DNA from: Papilionanthe hookeriana x Papilionanthe teres
Lineage: Eukaryota; Streptophyta; Magnoliopsida; Asparagales; Orchidaceae
Reading direction: 5' to 3'
DNA: 64,000 nt
NCBI GenBank assembly: GCA_022702705.1
Contig: CM040425.1
Span: 7,146,001-7,210,000, forward strand
Positions 55,239-64,000 of the stretch are shown piece after piece. How positions within the stretch are numbered: the stretch's first letter is position 1; the number at the start of each line of letters is the position of its first letter. The notes beneath the pieces were generated by a model. The model had not been told where the DNA came from, ran no database searches, and worked only from the letters and a program-made list of their open reading frames with translations. Position numbers and translations under genes: made by a program.

Positions 55239-55452
55239 TGAAATTTTGAGAAAAAATAGAAAGATTTGATTGTAAGCAATTTGGGAAACTCTTTGGTGAG
55301 TTTTATTCTCTTCTTATTTATGTTTATTTCAGTTTATTTCTGAATTATTCGCTTTCTATGTTTAGAGTAGATATATTTGGTAAGTTTGTAAATGAGGGAA
55401 TAGTTGCCCTATATATGTAACCTCATAGTTGAAGATTCTCAAACAGATTTAA
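55239..55452 (+). repeat. 3' LTR of copia element B
   Basis: It starts TGTGAAATTTTGAGAAAAAAT after the purine-rich gaggag. The part from 55360, gtttagagtagatatatttg to cctcatagttgaagatt, matches the hybrid LTR at 51590-51690. The 3' edge is uncertain and lies between 55440 and 55455. Confidence 0.78.
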
Positions 55453-55719
55453 GCTCGTTTGGGCAATGCAGATTATCCGAACCTTGGCGATAAACGATTA
55501 TCGGGATAATCTGTTGATGATCAGCTGATCTGGATAAGTTGTCTGACTGTTTGGTTTGCGCTTACGAAAAACAACTGATTCTGGAAAATTGATCATTCCG
55601 CCTATGTTACGAATAAAGTTCATTTAGCGGCTTAGTTAGTGCGTTTTGTAGAACGAACTTATTTGTAAATTTTTTTTAATTAAATAAATAATCGTGCGGT
55701 GAAATTTGTTATTTTTCTC
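55453..55719. other. Short unassigned stretch, possibly a MITE
   Basis: It begins gctcgtttgggcaatgcag and contains gactgtttggtttgcgc, phrases often seen in hAT-type MITE ends. No terminal inverted repeat or target-site duplication could be fixed. Confidence 0.3.
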
Positions 55720-56010
55720 AACAAAATTAAAGAAAAATTTGTATGATATTTTTAAAAATTTGAATTTGTAGGATTTTAACAGATAAAACATTATCTCCCA
55801 CAAATCTGAAACATTCCTCTGAAGAAATAGACGGTGACAAATCATGTAATAAATCATGCATCTTATAATATATTTTCTCACCATAAAACTCATCAAAAAA
55901 GGATTTTCTGACCAAAACATTCCAATACCTTCCTCCAATATCTTCCAAATTCTCTCTCTCACCAATGCAATATGCCAAACCTATATGAAATTGTAATTTA
56001 AAATATAAAA
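55720..56010 (-). pseudogene. NLR (NB-ARC-LRR) resistance-gene fragment
   Basis: The minus frame carries LEDIGGRYWNVLVRKSFFDE, then EKIYYKMHDLLHDLSPSISS and EECFRFVGDN. This is the end of the NB-ARC domain (winged-helix part) of plant coiled-coil NLR immune receptors, including the MHD motif, followed by the run-up to the LRR. Upstream, QFHIGLAYCIG stands where the family has LW.A.GFI. No P-loop, kinase-2 or LRR is found nearby, so it is an isolated relic of about 80 codons. Confidence 0.85.
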
Positions 56011-56429
56011 TAATATTTTCAAACCTATAAGCCAATACAAAATAATCTGTATAAGCCAATAAAAAATACAACTATCACCGAGTTCTCAATTCGATTACCA
56101 ACAATCAGTAGTGAACAACAACTATAACCATCAGCATATAAACAAAGTAGAGCTAATATGAGACAATCAAACAGTTCTCAATTCAGTATAACAGTACAAA
56201 ATACAAACTGAAGGAAAAGGGAAATATATATGTAGAAACTTCCCCTTACCCGAAATCATACACACTCCTTATGAGTATTTCACTACTTATAAAAAAACAA
56301 AGAAAAGCTGCTCTGCTATGAGAAGAAGTAAATAAAAAAATAAAAAATAAAAAATAAAAAAAAAATTGTGCTTACAGCAATCTGCACACTTTTTTTGCAA
56401 TACCAAACGAGAAGTATAAGCATGAAAAA
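56011..56429. other. AT-rich stretch, nothing recognised
   Basis: No coding or repeat family was recognised; it ends with A-rich runs near 56330-56365. Confidence 0.5.
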
Positions 56430-56760
56430 ATTACCTTCGAATGTCGCAGGAGAGAAATCCTTCAGTAAATATAGATCGCCTTCGGGACGATCCGGATCTT
56501 CTTCCTCCGATCGCAGCGGAGTCCGGGGGATCGCCTTCTCCGATCGCAGCAGGCTCCGTGGGATCGCCTTCCTCCGATCGCGAGCGAGGTCCATGGGGAT
56601 CGCCTTCTCCAAGTACTTCTCCGATCGCGAGCAGTCCTAGGGATCGCCTTCCTTCTTCGAATGTCGCCGGGCTCGTAGCTCGGTAAGGATCGCAGAGTCT
56701 CTCCTATCGCTAGGGCAAAGGGCGAGGGCAGCTGCATAAACTTTATTTTTCTGCTCCCCC
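56430..56760. repeat. GC-rich GATCGC tandem repeats of about 33 bp
   Basis: Four units anchored on ctccgatcgc start at 56505, 56538, 56572 and 56619 (spacings 33, 34 and 47), with ggatcgcctt between them. The phrase cttcgaatgtcgc occurs at both edges (56436 and 56667). Minus-strand frames through it (such as EKAIPMDLARDRRKAIPRSL) are open and end at a possible donor, gaaggtaatt, near 56432. A 5' exon in a CpG-rich promoter region cannot be excluded, but repeat-driven coding is more likely. Confidence 0.7.
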
Positions 56761-56857
56761 CGAACGCTGGATCGCGGGGTAATGGCCGCGATCAGCTTCT
56801 AATGAAAAACGAAAAATATGTTCTCCCCGACGCTCGATAGACGCGAAAAACAAACAC

Positions 56858-56887
56858 TGAGGCGGCGTTTTCCAAAACGCCGCCGCA
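56858..56887. repeat. Perfect GC-rich palindrome
   Basis: ggcggcgtttt (56861-56871) and aaaacgccgcc (56874-56884) are exact reverse complements with only cc between them. The outer ctg/cag extends the arms to 15 bp with one mismatch. It lies at the edge of the GC-rich island and could extrude a cruciform or form an RNA hairpin. Confidence 0.95.
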
Positions 56888-56899
56888 GCAAAACTCCCT

Positions 56900-57890
56900 C
56901 CCAAACAGAGCCGAGATAATTCCCACCTTAGTATTCTTCACTATCTTTCTATTTTTTCCCATTTGGAGGGATTCTTATTTTGATTCTTTTCACTGAAATA
57001 TATATGTAGTGAAGTGCAAGAATTAAACTTATTTCAAGAATACTATATAAAAAAGTGTTGTTACTTTACCATGGGCGACACCAAATAATGGAGTACACTC
57101 AAATATTAAGAAGAAGAGATATACATAGACGAGGGGTGAACATAAGAGACATGGAAAAATAAGAAATTGAGAAAGGGAGAGATTGGGAAAGTGAAAGTTA
57201 AAGAGAGTGAGCAGAAACTTAGAGCTGAAAGAGCACTAAAGCATACCTATGATCACTATAGAAATTTAAAGAGCAAGTGAGTGAGCATGAAATGACACAT
57301 TAAAGTGGGTTCAATGAATAAACACGAGCAAGTGATCAGCAACTTGTAAGAAGGGCAAAGTAAGCGAGGCCCAAAGCCTTGCAAGAGCAAAGGGATTGAG
57401 CTGAGAGAAGGAGAAGGTACATGATAAAATTAGGGCTCTAATTTGGAAGAAATTTTATGCTTTGACCTTCAAGTAAATTTCCTTTCAGTGGGTGCTAACA
57501 GGTAAGAGTGGTAGGAGTCTTGAATGTTCCTTGATAAGGTCTTCAGTTAAAAGATCGCTTATTCCATAATAGATCTCATCTATACCATAAACCCCCCTCA
57601 AACGAAAGCAAATTTCCTTCGAGAATTGGGGCAATCACATTATCTTGTCTTTTGCACCATCAATTGGTTGCTACTCTAATCTTTTTATTGGCATATCATT
57701 TTGTCTGTTATTTTCATAATATAATATTGTGAGAATTTTTCCACATGAATTAAAAAATAAAATCAATTGTAGCTGAAAGAAAAGTGAGAAATTAGAGTAC
57801 ATGTATAACTGACATGATCATATATATTAAGTAATAGCAGTTCACAAAAAATCTTTAAACTAAACAGAAATTAAGCAAAAGGAAACAAAC
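56900..57890. other. Stretch downstream of the acetolactate synthase exons
   Basis: AG-rich around 57100-57450, AT-rich after that. The missing last exon of the acetolactate synthase subunit (starting VARTGRVAL in plants) was looked for here on the minus strand and not found. Confidence 0.5.
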
Positions 57891-60807
57891 CTCACAAATA
57901 CCATAAGGCTCCAATAATCTCTGCAATGCTACCATCTTTTCAAAATCTCCAGAAAGCTGTATGGAAAGACGAAGGCCATTTCTTGAATGAATTTCATGCG
58001 CAATTTCATAAGAAAAATTTCACATTGGAAAAGGATGAATTCTGATATTACAAGTAAGACGTATTAATGGAGAAAACATTTAAGCGCAGATTATACAGAT
58101 GCTCAAAAAATGGTGAAACTATTCATCAAAGCTCAAAATGAATAAAGATCGAGTACTCTTCGAATGATGATCGACTTATGATTGAATAAGGATCGAATAA
58201 TAATAGATCCTTGTCTGAAATATCTTTGAACAATGATCAAACAAATATCAAATTATCTTTAAATAATAATCAAACAATCTCGAAGAATAATTGAATAAAG
58301 ATCAAAATATCCTCAACGCATCTTCAAATAATATGATCAAATCATATTCGATACATCTTCGACAATAATCAATTATATTTCAATTATGGTTCAAAGATAG
58401 TTTGAAGACAATTTGACCATTGATTAATCATCATACGATCAAGTTCATAGCAAATAATATGACATATATTAGCATTTTGGGTTTGGAATTTAGAGTGTGG
58501 ATACAATATTCAATCTTAAATAAACTAGATGAACAAAGTCACCAACTTTTAGTTACGAGTAAAGAGAGATTGCTATTGTGAAATATCGCCTCATTCAAAA
58601 TAAGCACGCTGAAAATAGAAATGATATTGGAGAAACTAACAAAATATTTCGTTATTGCATAATATAATCAAATTGTATTCATTTATCTTTATATATTGAA
58701 AACCACAATAGATTTCGAGGAACCTACCAAGTAGTAATTGTTCACCCTTAATTTATCCATGGCTATTGGTCGCTACTGAGATTCTGATCGTAAATATGTT
58801 GATGGTTTAGATCTATTAGACAATCATGATATAATTTCTTCTATTGACAATATTTACACATAGAAGAAATTATATCGTGATTATTGTGCATATATTTTTC
58901 ATTATATGCCTAGGTGATGTGAATAAAGATAAGGTGTATTTATTCGTAATTTCTTTGGTTATAGAATTGAGATCATAATCTTTTACATATATAATCACAA
59001 ATGACTCAAAACAAGAAATTTTAAAAATAAACATTTTCTGTTAATATATTTGAGGCTGTATGGGTGAACGATTAGATATGTGTTATTAAGAAATGAACAA
59101 GGATGGATCCTTGTTTGAGATATAACCAAACAATAATTGAACAATCTTCGAATGATGATCGACTTATGATCGAATAAGGATTGAGACTTATGATCGAATA
59201 AGGATTGAATAAGCATAGATCCTTGTTTGAAGTATCTTTGAATAATGATCAAACAAATATTACAACATCTTTGAATAATAATCAAGCAGTTTCTAAACAA
59301 TGATTGAACAAGGATCAAACTATCCTCAAAGAATCTTCATATCATAATTGAATCATCTTCGATTACAATCAATTATGATTCAAACAGTATAGAAAGATAG
59401 TTTGAAGATAAGTTGATCATTGATAAATCATCATTTGATCAAGTTGCCAGCAGCTAATTTGATATATATTAGCTTTCTAGGTTTAGAGTTTAAAGTGTGA
59501 ATATAATATTCAATCTTAAATAAACCAAACAAACAAATTCACCAACTTTTACTTGCAACAAGTAGAAAGAGATTGCAGTGAAATAACATCGCACTCTAAA
59601 CATGCATGCTGAAAACAGAGAGATATTGTGAAAAAGAAACCTTTGAGATCTTATGATTGAAAACGCATACTCTTCATTAAAAGTTTTGACTGTCTGATAA
59701 GCAGTGAGGATATTTTGGTTTAAAATAAACATTCAAGCATACTTTTTGAATAAAATAGTTAGAAAATTTAATCAATTTCGCCTATTATGGGTAATATAAA
59801 TTGAAATTTCCCTTCTATATTAGGCGGGACAGCAGATTGGCCAAAAATTAAATCAAACCAGCTTATAGGATTGGCTTAACTTAATATCAAATAAAATAAG
59901 TTTGAGCTACTCTTAAAGCAATCAAATCATCTCGAAATCGAACCATTAATAACCTTAAATAAAGAATCATACAATAAATGTAAGAAAAAATATTATTTTT
60001 TTTTTAGTTGCTATCAAACACTTAACTGTTATTTGAAATAAAATTCTTATCCCAAGTATAGCTTGAGATTAGTTTCTTATATAATTGATTTATGATCTTA
60101 GCTCAAAAATAGTATCTTGCAAATTTCACAATTGGATGAGGCTAATATCTTCAGTCATATATGGTCATCATGGGGAGCACAACCGAATATAGTTAAGTGA
60201 AATTATTGAGAACTCACAGCTTAAATTCTTTTCAACTTATTCTGAACTTAGAATTTTAGGATACCTGGAGTGTGATTGTATGGTCAGATACATCAACTGC
60301 TTTGGCTCGGAAAATGTCAGCAATGTCAAGGATGTCCCTCCGTGCATTGGTATTAACAGCAACCTTGATCAACATCAGTTCTCTTTCAGCAAATGGCAAA
60401 TGTGTGATATCCTTAACCTGGTAAGACAAATAGCATCATAAAGAAACTGAGATTTTTGTCAACAGAAGAAAGAGCAAAAGAAATAGCTTCTATGATTTAC
60501 CTCATAAACATCTATGAGCTTGTAGAGCTGTTGAACCAATTTGCTGATGGATTCATCAGTTCCAGGAACAACAGTAGTGATTCGTGATGTCCCTTCTTTC
60601 TCAGCTGGACCAACAGCAAGACTCTGAACAAGAAGGCCGTCATTCACAATAGCTTGCACATTAGATAAAAGCCATTAAACAAGGAAATTTGGCTGAAAAA
60701 ACCTGAATATTGTAACCTCTGCGAGAGAAGATGCCAGTCACAATGTTGAGAACTCCAGGATAATTATTCACAAGAATGGACAAAGTATGGGAACAAAGGC
60801 CACTTGA
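57891..60807 (-). CDS. AHASS: Acetolactate synthase regulatory subunit, second ACT repeat (partial)
   Basis: Four minus-strand exons: 60807-60703, 60623-60501, 60417-60265 and 57956-57891 (35, 41, 51 and 22 codons). All are phase 0 with GT-AG ends, and together give 149 open codons. Blocks are SHTLSILVNNYPGVLNIVTG, SLAVGPAEKEGTSRITTVVP, LPFAERELMLIKVAVNTNAR and LSGDFEKMVALQRLLEPYG. The family is the plastid regulatory subunit of acetohydroxyacid synthase, which binds valine, leucine or isoleucine and controls branched-chain amino acid synthesis. Plant proteins have two ACT repeats; this is the second. The first repeat, transit peptide and last exon (VARTGR...) are not seen nearby. Introns are 79, 83 and 2,308 bp. 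It may be a real gene extending beyond 64000 or a broken copy. Confidence 0.88.
58145..59632. repeat. Two 490-bp direct repeats in the large intron
   Basis: Copy 1 (about 58145-58632) and copy 2 (about 59135-59632) share cttcgaatgatgatcgactt, atagatccttgt, gatagtttgaaga, aatattcaatcttaaataaa and gctgaaaa, about 988 to 1,000 bp apart. The second copy contains a 24-bp tandem duplication (about 59161-59208) missing from the first. Both lie within the 2.3-kb intron of the acetolactate synthase gene, so this duplication enlarged the intron. Confidence 0.92.
58823..58881. repeat. 21-bp stem hairpin in the intron
   Basis: atcatgatataatttcttcta (58823-58843) and its complement tagaagaaattatatcgtgat (58861-58881) pair over 21 bp with one mismatch around a 17-base loop. 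It lies between the two large direct repeats. The sequence alone does not reveal whether it is transcribed as a hairpin. Confidence 0.85.
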
Positions 60808-62799
60808 CTACTACAACAAAAAAATGAGTCAGTACTGAATGTTCAATGAAAAAAGAAAACTATTGTGTGAAGCCACACACCAAAAATAATTGAGGCTTCA
60901 AACAAATAAGAAAAGCAGATTACAACAAGGAATTACATATAGATGATCAACTAGAAACTGTTGGCATACATCGGATCTCCTAATTAAAATTCCAAAAAAC
61001 TGTTGTTACTTTAAAAAAAGTTATATATGGCAAGCATAAATGTTCCAAGGCTTAAATATTGTGGCATTTTGAAAGGGGTTTAAATTTTTAATCAGAAAGT
61101 CTAGAAATTTAACGTTATCAAGCTCATAAAGTAAATGAACTGATTGTGTAATTTATTGTGTCCATTTCATCATATATATTTTTAAGCTTTATAATAGGAA
61201 TATAACCAATTTTAAATAACAGCTAAAAGGATGATGAATTTGCACCACAAATCCAAAATTTCGTTGAGTGTTTTGTTTTTTATATAGCTTTCCCAATGGT
61301 GTTTTATAACATGGCAAGAAATGTCAGGATTATAAGACGGATTGACAAAACAAAACTCTTCCCGAGGTCATGCACTAAATGAAACTGTAGATAGTTGCGT
61401 GCAACAAGATGTTTCACGTTCATTAGAAGCTAAGCAATAGAGATTCATCAAGCTCTAATGAACTTTCAAACAAAAAGTCCTTAGTTTTGACAGAATTACT
61501 ATATTATTAATAATATGTGATGTTGTTGATAGTCATTAAAGAGTTATATGTAGTTAATCACTCCGTGAATCTCCTGTTATTCTATGAAAGTATCATAAAT
61601 GATCTTTTCTGGATGGTTAGTGTATATTTTCATGATTGGCTATGATCTAAAAATCAGTATTTTAGCTGGAAACATGATTGAATTAATATTTTCGTACTGG
61701 TGCAAAAGTAGTCATCCATGCAATACATTGTTTATAAGAACTATTTGCCATAAAAGACCAGTATGAGTAACTTCTATAAAAAGTATTTGTGAATGTTTTA
61801 TTAAGATCTATAGCAATATCACTAGAGTTGATCAACTTAACTAGTCTTTTCCCAGCTTCATCATATTTATTTTGAAGGACGTTTTAAACCAGCTATTTGA
61901 GGTTTCAGATACATTAGTGCAATATCAATTGTGTAATTTAAACATGTTTATCATTTTTTGTGTAGATAGTTTCATATTTAGAAATATGCATTGAACGTGC
62001 ATAATCTTTTCCGACAACAGGCGGATGCAAGATTTTGATAAAAATAATGATTACATATCTAATAAGGTTTTACAAACAGCAAAAAGTTCATTCTGGAGCC
62101 TAGAGGGCCTAAAATATACAAATGAAAATAAACATAACATAAGACTTACAGTGAGAATTGGAACACGAACTCTTATAACAGATGGAAAAGCCTTACATAT
62201 GCAGGGAAAAAAAAACAATGAAAGAAGAGCACACATTTTTACACACAAAAGCTCCGTCCCTCTCTCAAGGCTGACTGTTATGATAACTCGTTTGGAGAAC
62301 ATAGTTTTCCATGTGAGTTTCATCTGAATCAATGGTGCAGAAATCCTACAACAGCCACATGGATACTCCATAAAAGGGAAGACATATTTCTTGAACAGAG
62401 ATTTTCTCTTTCATTTATTCACAACTCACTTAGGATCCACTTTTCCAGGACACGGCAAAGCCCTCAAGGAGAATATTCTCATCTGGTGCAGTAGTCCTTG
62501 AAACTCCAAAACAGAAAAACAAAACATCTAAAAATCAATATTCAAACCACATTATTCATTCTTTCAGGTTCTTTTATGGAACCTCCACCTATCTGCTTCA
62601 GGATGCAACTTCACCACTTGAAAGGAGAAAATGCTAGAACACTCCGAATAGGAGACAGAGAAAATAATCTCCAAATAATATAAATCAAAGCAAAACTGCC
62701 TCAAACAAGGTTCTAAACAATATACTTAAACATTTCATACAAAAGAAATCCTAATACTAATCTAATTAAGGTAAATAAAGCTTTGAGTGGTTAGGCCCA
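60808..62799. other. Stretch upstream of the acetolactate synthase exons
   Basis: AT-rich with no further exon of the first ACT repeat recognised on the minus strand. Open frames near 62025-62371 show no family match. If the gene is intact, this is an intron. Confidence 0.5.
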
Positions 62800-64000
62800 G
62801 CCATAGGGGCTAGGAAAGCTGAACTGATTGAAAATAATTATGTTGGAGACCGATTAGGGCCTCCCTTCCACATGCTACCAGACAGACATGGAAATGCCCA
62901 CATTCTCCTGGGTAGTAGGAGCTTTGCTTTTACCATTGCAGAGTGGATCCTCATCGTAAGGCGACAGATCAATGATCTTGAAGATAGCAAGGATGATAGC
63001 AAATCAATCTTATATGCGTTATCATTAATCTTCTTAACAATCCTGGATAGGTCATCACCTCTAGGTCTAAATTTATCAAATGAAAATATAAGAATCCTTC
63101 CTTAAATCTGATCCATACCAAATCTCCTTACTCGAATATCAGTCTTTCCGGACTTGTTAACCTGTTCCTAATACTTCGTGTTATGCTTGACAATTTCTTT
63201 TCCTACATACTCATGAGAGATATGAATTTCTCTGGCAATAGAATCTACATCGGTACGAAGCTCAGTGGTGGAAAGTATTAGCATGAAAGCTAATGGTGTT
63301 AGAGAGTTTTAACTATATACAATCTCAAAGGAGATGCAATTTGTTGATTGACGGATGGAACGATTATAAGCAAGCTCGACCTATGAGAAAATTAAGTCCT
63401 ACTTTCTAATGTTTTTGCCCACAAAGCACTGGGGTAGGTTACTTACACTGTGATTCACCATCTATGTATGACTATTTGTCTGAGAGTGAGCTATTGAACT
63501 TAAGCCGAATCTGTACCAGGATTACTCTATAGAATCCTCCAAAAATAACTCAAAAACTTCATATCCCAATCTTAAGTAAAGAACCTAGGTGAGCCATGAA
63601 GACAAACTATTTTTTTGAAGTATAAATTTGCAATGTGTGAAATGTCCATCAACTTGTGTCAAATACAAAATATCTTCTTAGATAAATAATCCACTATTAC
63701 TATAACAAAATTCTTACTCCACCATTATGTCCGTGAAAGGCTCACAACAGAGTACATGCTCACATCAATGTGCTGTCAAACATGCCTCTCCATATCTTGT
63801 ACCAATTTAGGCTAACAAAAATTCTCTTTCGCAAAAAAAAATTTGTCCCTACCAAAATGTCATGTCATTCCTCCATTATGATAATCCAACAAAATAACCT
63901 CCCTAAGTGAACTCTAGAAATACACAACCTATCTTGGAAGAATAGATAACTATCGGCCCTGTGACACTTCACATAAGATTTCCCTAACGATAAGCCCAAA
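62800..64000 (-). mobile_element. Degraded gypsy integrase region, minus strand
   Basis: Minus-strand pieces follow the order of plant chromovirus-like pol. Near 63890-63790 DYHNGGMT and HFGRDK belong to the integrase zinc-binding start (family GGLGGHLGRDKT). Near 63125-63000 come GDLVW, KFRPRGDD and VKKINDNAYKIDL, which match the integrase C-terminus GDLVW...KLMPRGDGPF...INDNAYKIDLP. Stops and shifts are everywhere. The element continues beyond the window end. The lineage is tentative. Confidence 0.8.

Larger units (their letters stand above)
51590..55452 (+). mobile_element. Decayed copia element B with RT deleted
   Basis: It runs from the second part of the hybrid LTR through leader, gag, zinc knuckle, protease, integrase and spacer, then straight into the RT-to-RNase H connection and a 3' LTR. 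The RT core is missing, removed by an internal deletion of roughly 1 kb near 54600-54700. No primer-binding site could be read after the hybrid LTR. Many stops are present. Confidence 0.83.

Noticed and set aside
62025..62371. Two open frames of about 100 codons on opposite strands
   Set aside because: They mirror one another in AT-rich DNA and show no family block; neither has splice or start context that fits the acetolactate synthase gene.

Overview
This is nuclear DNA from a flowering plant, and the species cannot be determined from the sequence. Most of the recognisable content is LTR retrotransposon: Ty1/copia with initiator-Met primer-binding sites, and Ty3/gypsy resembling the Tat/Ogre group. 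There is also one RTE-type LINE, one MITE and several tandem repeats. Host genes are sparse and broken. They are four exons of an acetolactate synthase regulatory subunit, a GH28 polygalacturonase fragment, an NLR resistance-gene fragment, and two or three unrecognised candidate exons. There are no prokaryotic-style operons, CRISPR arrays or convincing RNA genes.

Layout: 0-8.7 kb holds a 500-base assembly gap (605-1104), a 77-bp tandem array and a decayed Tat-like gypsy element on the minus strand (4.7-8.0 kb). 8.7-14.7 kb is AT-rich with a 267-bp tandem duplication and one possible exon at 12.68 kb. 14742-24345 is a copia element with two 195-bp LTRs, a perfect TGTAA target-site duplication, a primer-binding site and a polypurine tract. 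Its gag region has been replaced by about 5 kb of gypsy gag-pol in the opposite orientation. 24.4-31.2 kb holds a TA microsatellite, a LINE with a perfect 16-bp target-site duplication, C-rich DNA, a 184-bp tandem array, a CGAAC-rich MITE and the GH28 remnant. 31.3-42.6 kb is a second minus-strand gypsy copy, closely related to the one inside the copia element. It has an N-terminal extension ORF, a primer-binding site and what looks like a giant LTR of about 5.4 kb with its own TATA box and 57-bp repeats. 42.7-55.45 kb is three decayed copia elements: one on the minus strand, then two on the plus strand that share a hybrid LTR. 55.7-57 kb has the NLR remnant and a GC-rich repeat island. 57.9-60.8 kb has the acetolactate synthase exons on the minus strand, and 62.8-64 kb is a degraded minus-strand gypsy integrase.

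Almost all retroelement reading frames carry stops or frameshifts, so the window reads as a retrotransposon graveyard built up by nested insertion, truncation and LTR recombination. The most notable structure is the copia-gypsy composite. Its LTRs differ at only 5 of 195 positions while its coding region is much more decayed, which suggests it may have been mobilised in trans as a non-autonomous chimera. The acetolactate synthase exons are the best candidate for functional host sequence: all four are open, in phase 0 and bounded by GT-AG, but the first ACT repeat and the last exon are not in the places where they would be expected.
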